Origin: Ignavibacteria bacterium UBA2360
GTDB taxonomy: Bacteria > Bacteroidota > Ignavibacteria > Tepidaquicellales > OLB5
Assembly: GCA_002344125.1 (NCBI GenBank)
Contig: DDTQ01000008.1
Coordinates: 129,019 to 193,018 of the forward strand
Direction: 5' to 3'
Length of the DNA stretch: 64,000 nucleotides
The notes under the pieces were generated by a model. That model worked only from the letters and a program-made list of their open reading frames with translations. It was not told where the DNA came from and did no database searches. Positions 1 to 8,166 of this stretch are shown piece after piece. A program made the translations under genes and the position numbers. Every line of letters starts with the position of its first letter. The stretch's first letter is position 1.

Positions 1-189
1 CTAAGAGGAGAGGGGAGAGATGTGAGAAAGCTTTTCTATTACTTATTATTTACCGGATTTCTTTGGTGGCGTCAGGTCTTACGACCTGACTCTTTTTGTT
101 TTATTATTTACCTCATCCCCTCCCCTCTCCTAAGAGGAGAGGGGAGAGATGTGAGAAAGCTTTTCTATTACCTATAATTTACCGGATTT
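1..189. repeat. Pair of 60-bp direct repeats with G/C-rich hairpin
   Basis: Positions 1-60 and 130-189 are near-identical 60-bp copies: both begin CTAAGAGGAGAGGGG and end TACCGGATTT, with a few differences near position 45 of the copy. The second copy is entered through a perfect 10-bp inverted repeat (122-131 and 135-144, CCCCTCTCCT / AGGAGAGGGG). That links it to the CCTCACCC...GGGTGAGG family seen around 40 kb, 41.3 kb and 51.7 kb. No gene is visible in bases 1-401; the stretch holds only repeats and hairpins. Confidence 0.85.
71..102 (+). terminator. Hairpin followed by T-run, terminator-like
   Basis: GTCAGGTC (71-78) pairs with GACCTGAC (83-90) around a TTAC loop and is followed by TCTTTTTGTTTT. 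The shape fits a rho-independent terminator for a gene lying left of the window. It could equally be one more member of the small palindromic repeats that fill this leader. Confidence 0.5.
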
Positions 190-192
190 TGA

Positions 193-220
193 TGAACAAG
201 GGGCTCGCGCCCCTTGTTCA
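193..220. repeat. Perfect 12-bp hairpin in scpA leader
   Basis: TGAACAAGGGGC (193-204) and GCCCCTTGTTCA (209-220) form a perfect 12-bp stem with a TCGC loop, followed by AATAAAAAAC. It is either a terminator for the unseen upstream gene or an intergenic palindrome. Confidence 0.6.
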
Positions 221-291
221 ATAAAAAACTAACCTCTTGCAGCCAATCCGCCTGGTGGACCAGCTTTGGAACGTTTTTTTAGTTCATCAAC

Positions 292-345
292 ACGAAGCTG
301 GAGCTTCGTCTGATACTTCCGTCCCAAACCGGAGTTTGGGACGGA
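292..345. repeat. Two adjacent palindromes upstream of scpA
   Basis: ACGAAGCT/AGCTTCGT (292-299/302-309) forms one hairpin. TCCGTCCCAAAC/GTTTGGGACGGA (318-329/334-345) with loop CGGA forms a second. The second recurs at 48077-48104 with the loop inverted (TCCG), so it is a dispersed family. These palindromes lie inside the 5' extension of the scpA reading frame, which argues against that extension being coding. Confidence 0.75.
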
Positions 346-401
346 GGGTGTTTCCTTTTACTGCATTTAAATTCAACAAAGATACCTTTATATTCGCACT
401 T

Positions 402-1157
402 ATGTATAGAATAAAGCTCAATGAATTCGAGGGTCCGTTAGACCTGCTGCTGTTTTTTATCCAGCGGGATGAGCTTGATATACATAATATCCCAATCTCA
501 AAGATCACCAATGAATTCTGCGAATATGTAAATTATATCCAGGTACTCGATCTTGAGCTTGCCAGCGAGTTTATCTTAATGGCTGCAACTCTGATACAGA
601 TAAAAGCCAAGATGATGCTCTTTAAACCCGAGGAAATTACCGAAGAGGAAGAGGATCCCAGGTATGAGCTTGTAAAAAGGCTGCTTGAATACAAGCGTTT
701 CAAAGACGCTTCGCAGGAATTCGCAACCCTTGAAGAAGAACACCGCAAAGTATTTTACCGCAACGATTTTGACGGCGACTATAAAATAGATGAAGAAGCT
801 GAAGAAGATGTTACCATACAGAATCTGACACTTTATAATCTCATTAAGGCTTACAAATTCGCGATGGAACACCAACCCAAGGAGGTTGTTCATAATATTA
901 CAAGGATGAACGTATCAATTGATGAACAGATACAACATGTCAATACGCTTTGCGGCAGCAGTGAGTATGTGTCATTCCTTGAAATGATAATCGGCATGGA
1001 AAAGATAAGGATCGTTGTCACGTTTATCGCTATTCTTGAAATGGCGAAAAACGGCATAATTGGTATAAAAATCAATGATACCTTGACAGATTTTCATGTA
1101 TTTAAGATCGCTGAAATGCCCGAAGAGGGTATAATAGAGACCTCAAGTTTTAATTGA
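402..1157 (+). CDS. scpA: Segregation and condensation protein A
   Basis: This is the kleisin subunit of the SMC-ScpA-ScpB condensin, which compacts and segregates the nucleoid. From ATG 402 the product is 251 aa, usual for ScpA, and opens with MYRIKLNEFEGPLDLLLFFI, the classic N-terminal SMC-neck-binding segment. A later LASEFILMAATLIQIKAKMM helix and a C-terminal winged-helix region follow. The frame stays open back to 237, but those 55 extra codons run through palindromic repeats and match nothing expected of ScpA, so 402 is preferred. scpB follows after about 145 nt. No strong ribosome binding site is visible. Confidence 0.93.
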   Translation: MYRIKLNEFEGPLDLLLFFIQRDELDIHNIPISKITNEFCEYVNYIQVLDLELASEFILMAATLIQIKAKMMLFKPEEITEEEEDPRYELVKRLLEYKRFKDASQEFATLEEEHRKVFYRNDFDGDYKIDEEAEEDVTIQNLTLYNLIKAYKFAMEHQPKEVVHNITRMNVSIDEQIQHVNTLCGSSEYVSFLEMIIGMEKIRIVVTFIAILEMAKNGIIGIKINDTLTDFHVFKIAEMPEEGIIETSSFN

Positions 1158-1302
1158 TTTTATGCTTTTTGCTCTTTATTTAGCAATAAAGCTTTATTAT
1201 ATTCGTAATCTACTAAAATAACTCAAGTATTGGCTTTACGAGCGTGGTATCTCGTTTTATATATTTAACTAAACTAAAGTTTAATAACAATATATACCAT
1301 AA

Positions 1303-2127
1303 ATGAATTTTGACGGCATAAAGAAAATTGTTGAAGTTTTGATCTTTTCATCAGATAGACCGCTTACATTAAAACAGATGAAAGATATTATAAACCAGGA
1401 AAAATCCGAGACAGGCGTAACATCGGATATCCGTAATATTGAAAAAGCAGTTAATGAGCTGATAGAAAAATACAGCACAGATAGCCATGCATTCAATATT
1501 ATACAGGTTGCCGGCGCGTACCGCTTTGCGACAAAGCGTGAATTTGCTCCCTGGCTTGCCAAGCTTAACAAAGAAAAATTAAAACGCAGGCTCTCACAAT
1601 CAGCCCTGGAAACGCTGGCAATAATAGCGTATAACCAGCCTATTACAAAAGGTGAAATTGAAGCCGTGCGCGGCGTGAATGTAGATTATATTATAGGCTC
1701 ATTGCTTGAAAAGGACCTTATCACGATAAAAGGCAGGGCAGAAGTTGTTGGCAGACCCATGTTATACGGCACCACAGATAATTTACTTGAGTACCTGGGA
1801 ATCAATGAAATATCAGATCTGCCTCAGTTAAAAGCAATTGATGAGATAATAAAATCGGGTCCGCCTGAGGGAGTTACACAAAGCGATATAGATTTCTATG
1901 AAGAAATAAACCAGATACGCGATAAGATCGCATCCGGTGGAAATGCGGCTGCTCACTTGATATCTGAGGTTAGCTCTCCGGATGAAAACGGGAACGCAGT
2001 TATTCACGAGCTGAATACAGAAGGAAACAACGAAAACCTGCCCGAAACCTATGATGAAGAAGGCGGAAATGAGTTCATTTCAGCTGCCGATAGTATAGAA
2101 AGCAACAGTGATGAAGAGGGTAGTTAA
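1303..2127 (+). CDS. scpB: Segregation and condensation protein B
   Basis: This is the tandem winged-helix partner of ScpA in the SMC condensin. The family core occupies about residues 1-190: KKIVEVLIFSSDRPLTLKQM at the start, then LSQSALETLAIIAYNQPITK and VRGVNVDYIIGSLLEKDLI, typical of the second winged helix, and GRPMLYGTT. Beyond it is an acidic, low-complexity tail of about 80 residues rich in E, D, N and S that most ScpB proteins (180-220 aa) lack. The 3' end overlaps the start of rluB by about 17-20 nt, so the two are probably translationally coupled. Confidence 0.92.
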   Translation: MNFDGIKKIVEVLIFSSDRPLTLKQMKDIINQEKSETGVTSDIRNIEKAVNELIEKYSTDSHAFNIIQVAGAYRFATKREFAPWLAKLNKEKLKRRLSQSALETLAIIAYNQPITKGEIEAVRGVNVDYIIGSLLEKDLITIKGRAEVVGRPMLYGTTDNLLEYLGINEISDLPQLKAIDEIIKSGPPEGVTQSDIDFYEEINQIRDKIASGGNAAAHLISEVSSPDENGNAVIHELNTEGNNENLPETYDEEGGNEFISAADSIESNSDEEGS

Positions 2128-3190
2128 GAAAAGGACGTTCAAGAGATCTGATGACGTACCTGAATATATAAACCCCGAAAAAAAATCCTGGGGTAAAGAG
2201 ACAGATGATGATGTTTACACCGAAGAGAAAAACGATTCAGCCGGAACAAAACTTACAAGATTAAACAAATTTATTTCGAATGCGGGTGTAACCGCGCGAA
2301 GAAAAGCAGATGAATTAATTTTTACAGGAAGGGTTACAGTAAACATGCAGACTGTTACAGAACCCGGGACAAAAGTTAACCCGGAAAAAGACGTGGTAAA
2401 GCTCGATGGGGAAAAGATTCGCCCCCAGACGGAATTTATCTATGTCGTTCTCTTCAAACCAAGAGGATATGTAACTACCACTCACGACGATAAAGGCAGA
2501 CCGACCGTGATGGATCTTATAGGTCTAAACACCCGCCTATACCCTATCGGCAGGCTGGATTACGATACAGACGGAGTGCTTCTTCTCACCAATGACGGTG
2601 AGTTTTCAAACATGATGATGCATCCGCGCCACAAAGTATTTAAAACATACTTTGCCAAGCTGGATAAGCCCATGGAAGAGAATGATTCCAAGAAGCTTCG
2701 CGAAGGCGTAATGATAGATGGCAGGCCCACATCAAGGGCTAAAGTAAGAATTATTCCGAATACCGGCGAACAGAATATCTGGATATCTATCCATGAAGGC
2801 AGAAACCGCCAGGTAAGAAGAATGCTTGAAACCCTCGGCTATCTTGTGCAGAGGTTAAAAAGAGTTGAGTATGCCAGGATCGGTCTTGATGGCTTAAAAC
2901 CCGGTGAATGGCGTTATATGACACCGGAAGAAATTGCCGATGCCAGAAAATTAGCCACACCAAAGCCGCCGGTTTTCAGGAAACCTGAAGTTGTTGAGGA
3001 ACCGGAAGGTGAAGCCCCGGCTAAGAAAGAAAAGAAGGGCAAAAAGGGCGGCAAGAAGAAAAAGAAGAATAAAGATAAGATAAAAAAAGCTGCCGCAGTA
3101 CAGCAGCCGTCTTCAGATTCCGATGTTCTGGAAAGTATATCCAAAGAACTTGAAAACATCTCTGAGCAGATATCTGACAACAAAGAATAA
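2108..3190 (+). CDS. rluB: 23S rRNA pseudouridine synthase, RluB/RsuA family
   Basis: It isomerises a uridine in large-subunit rRNA to pseudouridine. An N-terminal charged stretch (residues 1-48) precedes an S4 RNA-binding domain (LNKFISNAGVTARRKADELI, about 50-110). The RsuA-type catalytic domain then carries GRLDYDTDG with the nucleophile Asp near residue 151 and GRNRQVRRMLE near 240. A lysine-rich tail (runs of KKEKKGKKGGKKKKK) follows and likely adds RNA affinity. GTG 2108 or ATG 2111 could start it; both lie inside scpB. The scpA-scpB-rluB order is common in bacteria, and a hairpin terminator lies downstream. Confidence 0.9.
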   Translation: MMKRVVKKRTFKRSDDVPEYINPEKKSWGKETDDDVYTEEKNDSAGTKLTRLNKFISNAGVTARRKADELIFTGRVTVNMQTVTEPGTKVNPEKDVVKLDGEKIRPQTEFIYVVLFKPRGYVTTTHDDKGRPTVMDLIGLNTRLYPIGRLDYDTDGVLLLTNDGEFSNMMMHPRHKVFKTYFAKLDKPMEENDSKKLREGVMIDGRPTSRAKVRIIPNTGEQNIWISIHEGRNRQVRRMLETLGYLVQRLKRVEYARIGLDGLKPGEWRYMTPEEIADARKLATPKPPVFRKPEVVEEPEGEAPAKKEKKGKKGGKKKKKNKDKIKKAAAVQQPSSDSDVLESISKELENISEQISDNKE

Positions 3191-3243
3191 CAATGTTCAA
3201 ATCAGTTTTTAATTAATTTCATAAGGATCTTTCCGTTTTTTTG

Positions 3244-3290
3244 AGGACACAATTAAGCTCTGAGGGGTTTTTTTATATTGTGTCCTTTTA
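3244..3290 (+). terminator. Rho-independent terminator after rluB
   Basis: AGGACACAAT (3244-3253) pairs perfectly with ATTGTGTCCT (3277-3286), leaving a 23-nt loop that itself contains a T-run, and is followed by TTTTA. It separates scpA-scpB-rluB from lysS. Confidence 0.6.
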
Positions 3291-3329
3291 CATTTTTGAA
3301 CAACTGAATAAAATAAACAGGAGAATTGT

Positions 3330-4895
3330 TTGCAGGAAACTAACGATCTGGTAAAGCAGCGTTTATTAGCGCTTGAAGAAATAAAAAATATGGGTATAAA
3401 TCCCTACCCGCACAGGTTTGATGTCACGGCAAATTCCGCGGAAATTTTGAGCACCTTCAAAGATCCTGCCGATGAGGCAGAAGCTGAAGCTCAGAAACTG
3501 AAGATAATTTCGGTGGCAGGCAGAATTATGGCTATCCGAAAGATGGGTAAGGCAAGCTTTTTCCAGATAAAAGACGATACCGGTAAGATCCAGATATACA
3601 TCAGGCAAAATGATGTTGGCGAAGAGCTTTACAAACTGTTTAAGCTGCTTGATATTGGCGATATAATTGGCGTGAACGGATTTGTTTTTCGTACAAAAAT
3701 GGGCGAAGTATCTGTTCATGCAACAGCAATTGAGCTGCTCACTAAAACACTTCAGCCGCTGCCGGTGGTTAAGGAAGAAACTTCTGAAACAGGCGAGAAG
3801 ATCATACACGATGCGTTTGCTGATGTTGAGCTTCGCTACAGGCAGCGTTATATTGATCTTATAGTGAATGATCACGTTAAGGAAACTTTCCTTAACCGTA
3901 CGAAAATAATTCAATCAATAAAGCGTACGCTTGAAAAATATAATTTCCTTGAAGTGGAAACACCGACTCTGCAATCAATTTACGGCGGCGCCAATGCGAG
4001 ACCGTTTATAACGCATCATAATGCGCTTGATATCCCCTTATACCTCAGAATTTCAAACGAGCTATATTTAAAAAGGCTTGTTGTCGGGGGATTCAACCGT
4101 GTTTATGAACTAGTAAAAGATTTTCGCAATGAAGGAATTGACAGAACGCATAATCCCGAGTTTTCTCAGATCGAATGGTACCAGGCGTATGGTGACTATA
4201 ACGACAGTATGAACCTGTTCGAAGAAGTTGTTGAGAATGCCTGTTTGTCAATCCACGAAACTACAAAATTAAACTACCAGAGAACTGAAATTGATTTTAA
4301 ACGCCCCTGGAAACGACTGAAAATGGTTGATGCAATTTCGGGGAAGATTGGCATTGATGTAGTGAACATGAAGAAGGCTGATATTATTAAGTACATGAAG
4401 GATAACGATATAGATCTTGACCCGAAAATAACGCACAGCAAGGGATTGGTAATATCTGCATTATTTGAGGCGGTCTGTGAAGAAGATCTTACACAGCCGA
4501 CATTTATTTATGACCACCCGATAGATTCTACGCCGCTTTGCAAGCCGCTGCGCGAATACACAATGCAGCAGCTTGAGGAAATGAAAAGAGATCCCGAAGC
4601 TGTAATTTTTGTTGAAAGATTTGAGCCGTATATCAACAATTGGGAGCTGGGTAATTCATATACAGAGCTTAACGACCCGGTTCTGCAGCGAAGCCTGCTT
4701 GAAGCACAGGTTGAGCGCGGCCGCGGCGGCGAAGAGGAAACTCACCCGCTGGATGAGGACTTTTTGCGTGCAATAGAAGTGGGCATGCCGCCTACAACAG
4801 GTGTTGGACTTGGTGTGGACAGGCTTGTTATGCTTCTCACAAATTCAGCTACAATAAGAGATGTATTGTTTTTCCCCTTAATGAGGCCGCAGTAA
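3330..4895 (+). CDS. lysS: Lysyl-tRNA synthetase, class II
   Basis: It charges tRNA-Lys with lysine in the cytosol. The 521-aa length fits bacterial LysS (about 500). An OB-fold anticodon-binding domain fills roughly residues 55-150 (VAGRIMAIRKMGKASFFQIK). The class II core follows with motif 2 (FRNEGIDRTHNPEFSQIEWY) and motif 3 near the C-terminus (GVGLGVDRLVMLLTN). The start is TTG 3330, supported by AGGAG at 3319-3323 six bases upstream, one of the few clear Shine-Dalgarno sites here. Palindromic repeats follow the stop. Confidence 0.96.
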   Translation: MQETNDLVKQRLLALEEIKNMGINPYPHRFDVTANSAEILSTFKDPADEAEAEAQKLKIISVAGRIMAIRKMGKASFFQIKDDTGKIQIYIRQNDVGEELYKLFKLLDIGDIIGVNGFVFRTKMGEVSVHATAIELLTKTLQPLPVVKEETSETGEKIIHDAFADVELRYRQRYIDLIVNDHVKETFLNRTKIIQSIKRTLEKYNFLEVETPTLQSIYGGANARPFITHHNALDIPLYLRISNELYLKRLVVGGFNRVYELVKDFRNEGIDRTHNPEFSQIEWYQAYGDYNDSMNLFEEVVENACLSIHETTKLNYQRTEIDFKRPWKRLKMVDAISGKIGIDVVNMKKADIIKYMKDNDIDLDPKITHSKGLVISALFEAVCEEDLTQPTFIYDHPIDSTPLCKPLREYTMQQLEEMKRDPEAVIFVERFEPYINNWELGNSYTELNDPVLQRSLLEAQVERGRGGEEETHPLDEDFLRAIEVGMPPTTGVGLGVDRLVMLLTNSATIRDVLFFPLMRPQ

Positions 4896-4991
4896 CTTAT
4901 TGTGTTTACCTGTCAGTTGAAAATATACTGTTCTAATTTTTTAGAATTGTAACAAAAGTGAATCTTAAAATTCTATTATTACTTTCTAAAG

Positions 4992-5085
4992 ATTCCTGCT
5001 TTCGCAGGAATGACAATAAAAATTGATTAGCCACGCTCTTTAGAGCGTGGAAAAATATGTTTAACTCTACCGGGACTTTAGTCCC
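4992..5085. repeat. Three palindromic repeats ahead of a GNAT gene
   Basis: Three hairpins lie in 94 bp: ATTCCTGC-TTTC-GCAGGAAT (4992-5011), CCACGCTC-TTTA-GAGCGTGG (5031-5050) and GGGAC-TTTA-GTCCC (5072-5085). The first is the same family as 26200-26219 in the opposite orientation. The TTTA-loop ones recur at 57383-57482, also just before a GNAT gene. The last two sit inside the open 5' extension of the 5102 gene. Confidence 0.85.
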
Positions 5086-5101
5086 CAACTTAAAAAGTTC
5101 A

Positions 5102-5584
5102 ATGCTGTTTGAAGAAACCATAAACGGATATTTATATTCAACCGATAAGGATAAATTGCAGTTTGATGTAATTTTTAATTATCTTTCAAAAGAATCTTAC
5201 TGGGCACAGGGAATTTCACGGGAAATTGTGAATCAAGTGATCGAAAATTCAGTATGTTTCGGTATTTATCATGGTGAGGAACAGGTTGGCTTTGCAAGGG
5301 TTGTAACTGATAAGGCAACTTTCGGTTACCTTGGTGATGTTTTTGTTCTAAAGCCGCATCGCGGCAAGGGGCTTTCGAAAAACCTGATGGCATTCATATT
5401 GAAACACCCTGAATTTCAGGGTTTTCGCAGGTGGCTGCTTCTCACAAAGGATGCGCAGAGCTTGTACTCGCAGTTTGGATTTATCAAGTTTCACGCACCG
5501 GATAGATGCATGGAATTATGGTACCCGGATGTTTATAGCGGCGATCCGGAAAAACAAAAAATAGCCGCGAAAGAAAATAATTGA
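5102..5584 (+). CDS. GNAT family N-acetyltransferase
   Basis: A probable acetyl-CoA-dependent acetyltransferase of about 160 aa with unknown substrate. The core is visible as GFARVVTDKATFGYLGDVFV, followed by the acetyl-CoA loop HRGKGLSKNLMAFILKHPEF and YSQFGF near the end, the arrangement of small YitI/AtsC-like GNATs. The frame opens at ATG 5057, but that region contains a palindromic repeat, so ATG 5102 (MLFEETINGYLYSTD) is chosen. It stands alone between lysS and the CBS gene. Confidence 0.82.
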   Translation: MLFEETINGYLYSTDKDKLQFDVIFNYLSKESYWAQGISREIVNQVIENSVCFGIYHGEEQVGFARVVTDKATFGYLGDVFVLKPHRGKGLSKNLMAFILKHPEFQGFRRWLLLTKDAQSLYSQFGFIKFHAPDRCMELWYPDVYSGDPEKQKIAAKENN

Positions 5585-5619
5585 TCTTGAAAACTTTGTT
5601 ATGAAAGTGGAATTGTAAA

Positions 5620-6978
5620 ATGAAAGTAGTAAACAGCGTATTAGAACTCTTCGGCAAAACTCCCTTAGTAAAACTAAATCATATAACCAAAGATATCAAG
5701 GCGTCAGTATTCGCCAAGATGGAATCAATGAATCCCGGCGCAAGTGTAAAAGACAGAATTGGGCTTGCGATGATTGAAGATGCAGAAAAACGCGGCTTGC
5801 TGAAACCCGGGGGTACAATAATAGAAGCCACAAGCGGCAATACCGGGATAGGCCTGGCACTTACTGCGGCTGTAAAAGGATATAAATGCATTTTCACTAT
5901 GACTGAAAAAGTATCGGTAGAAAAACGCCGTTACTTACAGGCGCTTGGCGCCGATGTTGTAATTTGTCCTATGACTGCCAAACACGACACTCCGGAAAAT
6001 TACGTAAGTGTTGCCAAGAGGATCAACGCAGATACTCCGAACTCACTGTTTATGTACCAGTATAACAATCCCTCAAACCCTGATGCACATTATCATTCCA
6101 CAGGCCCTGAGCTGTGGGAACAGACACAGGGAAGAATTACACATTTTGTAGGCAGCCTGGGCACAGGCGGCACTGTAAGCGGTACGGGCAAGTATTTGAA
6201 GGAGAAAAATCCGAATATAAAGATCATAGCCGCAGATCCGTATGGTTCAATATTCAAGACCTTTAAAGAATCCGGAATAATGACAGAAGGCACACCATAC
6301 CTTGTGGAAGGAATTGGACAGGATATGCTCCCCGAAAATGTTCATTTTAAATACATTGATGAAATAATAAATATAACAGATAAAGACTCCTTCCATCTTT
6401 CACGCCGTTTAGGCAGAGAAGAAGGTATCATGTGCGGAGGCAGTACCGGTACAAATCTTGCAGCGGCGTTAAGGGTTGCTAAAGATCTGGATGAAAAAGC
6501 TGTTGTGGTGTTTGTGGTTTGTGATACCGGCGAGCGTTATTTAAGTAAACATCATTCAGATGAATGGATGCGCGAAAAACGTTTGCTTGAAAAAGATAAA
6601 ACAACCATTGGTGTTGTATTCCAGACAAAACTCTCAGGCGGGCTGCCAAATATGATCTCAGCATCACCAACGGAAACCATTGGCGAAGCGCTGGCAAGAC
6701 TTGAGCAATATAATGTATCGCAGATACCTGTGCTGGATGAAAATCACTCAATTGGTGCACTTACAGAAGCTGACCTGATGAGTATGATAATTGATGACCC
6801 GGCTACTATTGATAAAAAAGTATCTGAAGTAATGGGTAAAGCGTATCCGGTTATTGATGAATCCGAAGATATAAAGCATGGAATCCAGTATTTGAAAGAA
6901 TCACCCGCAATACTGGTAAGCCAGTACGGCAGACTGATTGGTATCTTGACCAGGTATGATGTACTTGATTTTGTGTGA
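5620..6978 (+). CDS. Cystathionine beta-synthase with CBS domains
   Basis: A PLP enzyme that condenses homocysteine with serine to cystathionine, the first step of reverse transsulfuration. The catalytic domain (about 1-320) shows NPGASVKDRIG with the PLP lysine at K44, EATSGNTGIGLA binding substrate carboxylate, and GSLGTGGTVSGTGKYLKE binding PLP phosphate. A pair of CBS domains occupies about 335-452 (ETIGEALARLEQYNVSQIPV and VMGKAYPVIDESEDIKHGIQ). The 452-aa size matches bacterial CBS rather than CysK (about 310). A cystathionine gamma-lyase lies 1.2 kb downstream, supporting the CBS role; cysteine synthase activity cannot be excluded. Confidence 0.9.
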   Translation: MKVVNSVLELFGKTPLVKLNHITKDIKASVFAKMESMNPGASVKDRIGLAMIEDAEKRGLLKPGGTIIEATSGNTGIGLALTAAVKGYKCIFTMTEKVSVEKRRYLQALGADVVICPMTAKHDTPENYVSVAKRINADTPNSLFMYQYNNPSNPDAHYHSTGPELWEQTQGRITHFVGSLGTGGTVSGTGKYLKEKNPNIKIIAADPYGSIFKTFKESGIMTEGTPYLVEGIGQDMLPENVHFKYIDEIINITDKDSFHLSRRLGREEGIMCGGSTGTNLAAALRVAKDLDEKAVVVFVVCDTGERYLSKHHSDEWMREKRLLEKDKTTIGVVFQTKLSGGLPNMISASPTETIGEALARLEQYNVSQIPVLDENHSIGALTEADLMSMIIDDPATIDKKVSEVMGKAYPVIDESEDIKHGIQYLKESPAILVSQYGRLIGILTRYDVLDFV

Positions 6979-6996
6979 TATAAAACCCAAATAATT

Positions 6997-7272
6997 ATGA
7001 TGAATTTGATATTTGGTATACTATTAGGTTTTGGATATTTATTAATTGGATGGTTGTTAATAGAAATTCCTTTTGCATTAATGACTGCTCTTTATAACAA
7101 AATTAAATACGGCATTTTTGATGTTGAAATTGCAGGCCCTATTGGTACAATTTTTATGAGCATTTTTGAAATAATAATAATATCAATTGCCTTTTTTCTA
7201 ATTGGATTAAATATCGAAATTATTTTAGTTGCTGCAGGCATTAGAATAATGTTAATTTTCATAATTGGTTAA
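6997..7272 (+). CDS. Small hydrophobic membrane protein
   Basis: A 91-aa protein that I do not recognise. It has about three transmembrane stretches: residues 4-35 (IFGILLGFGYLLIGWLLIEI), about 48-70 and about 72-90. Codon use is strongly AT-rich, like the next gene and unlike the flanking transsulfuration genes. It starts 18 nt after the CBS stop and ends 9 nt before the next ORF, so the two probably share a transcript. Acquired membrane partner of the downstream protein is a possibility, not a demonstrated role. Confidence 0.6.
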   Translation: MMNLIFGILLGFGYLLIGWLLIEIPFALMTALYNKIKYGIFDVEIAGPIGTIFMSIFEIIIISIAFFLIGLNIEIILVAAGIRIMLIFIIG

Positions 7273-7281
7273 TATAAAAAA

Positions 7282-8127
7282 ATGAACTATATACTTGTTG
7301 CAAAATTAAAAGATCATTGGGGAAATATTCCAAATCAAGAAACTAGTTATGATTTAAATCTTATTCCTAGTCGAGAATTCCTTCATAATTTGAATGAAAA
7401 TGTTGTTTCTTATTTTGTAAATATAAATTCTTATCAACCTAAAAGGTTATGGAGAGGCTTTGTTAAAAATATCAAAATAAATGGTAACCATCTATTTTTT
7501 AAGGTAGAAGTTACTGATGAGTTAGAGTGGGATACATATTTTGATAAATATAATAAAATAGGATGGTATGTTGATAATAAAATAGTCAAATTGAAATATA
7601 ATACAGAAGCTAAAATTAATAATCAGAATTTATCAATTAATAATAATTTCGATAACTTACCACAATTTGTAAAGAATTTGTTAAATTCGAACAGCTATGC
7701 AAGTTTTGAAGACGGAGTAAATAAATTAATAAAATTAATTGGTGTCAACGATTTATTTGATTTTGATAAACGTAATCAAAGAGGGATGGCAGATGGTTTT
7801 TTTATTTTTAAAGATAAGTTAGTTGTAATTTATGACGCAACATTAGAAAATAACTATATAAATGTTAAAGCTCAACAAATTAATAACTATGTAAATATTC
7901 TAAAAGAGGGCAAAATCGATTATTATGATAAACGGTCTTTCAATATTGCAAACTACGAGAAACAAGTATGGATAGTTACAAAAGGTCAAAGTAAACAAAT
8001 AAAGATTCAAGATAATATTAAAATTAAAGAAATTAGTATTGATGATTTGTATAATATATATTTAGCTAGAATTCAACAAAATTACGAATTAGAAATATTG
8101 ATTAGTAAACTAATAAACATTGTTTAA
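7282..8127 (+). CDS. Unknown protein, possible PD-(D/E)XK-like C-terminal half
   Basis: A 281-aa protein with no confident family. The N-terminal half (about 1-110) looks like a beta-rich domain (YFVNINSYQPKRLWRGFVKN, HLFFKVEVTDELEWD). The C-terminal half (about 145-281) has an ordering like a nuclease fold: a helix (FEDGVNKLIKLIGVNDLFDF), then RGMADGFFIFKDKLVVIYDA, where D of ADG and D of YDAT could replace the D and E of PD-(D/E)XK, then KAQQINNYVNILK. The usual lysine is a threonine, so activity is doubtful. The gene is very AT-rich (N, I, K, Y), suggesting transfer. A mobile or defence gene is a reasonable but unproven reading. Confidence 0.55.
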   Translation: MNYILVAKLKDHWGNIPNQETSYDLNLIPSREFLHNLNENVVSYFVNINSYQPKRLWRGFVKNIKINGNHLFFKVEVTDELEWDTYFDKYNKIGWYVDNKIVKLKYNTEAKINNQNLSINNNFDNLPQFVKNLLNSNSYASFEDGVNKLIKLIGVNDLFDFDKRNQRGMADGFFIFKDKLVVIYDATLENNYINVKAQQINNYVNILKEGKIDYYDKRSFNIANYEKQVWIVTKGQSKQIKIQDNIKIKEISIDDLYNIYLARIQQNYELEILISKLINIV

Positions 8128-8166
8128 AGCTAAATTATCTTATTTAATAATATTTAAAAATTATTT

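Noticed and set aside
237..401. N-terminal extension of ScpA by 55 codons
   Set aside because: The segment crosses two palindromic repeats and looks unlike ScpA; ATG 402 gives the standard start MYRIKLNEFEGPLDL.
3366..3914. 182-aa minus-strand ORF within lysS
   Set aside because: It is antisense to an unambiguous lysyl-tRNA synthetase and shows no domain.
5585..5619. SAM riboswitch before the sulfur amino-acid genes
   Set aside because: The gap is only 35 nt, with no riboswitch-like structure.
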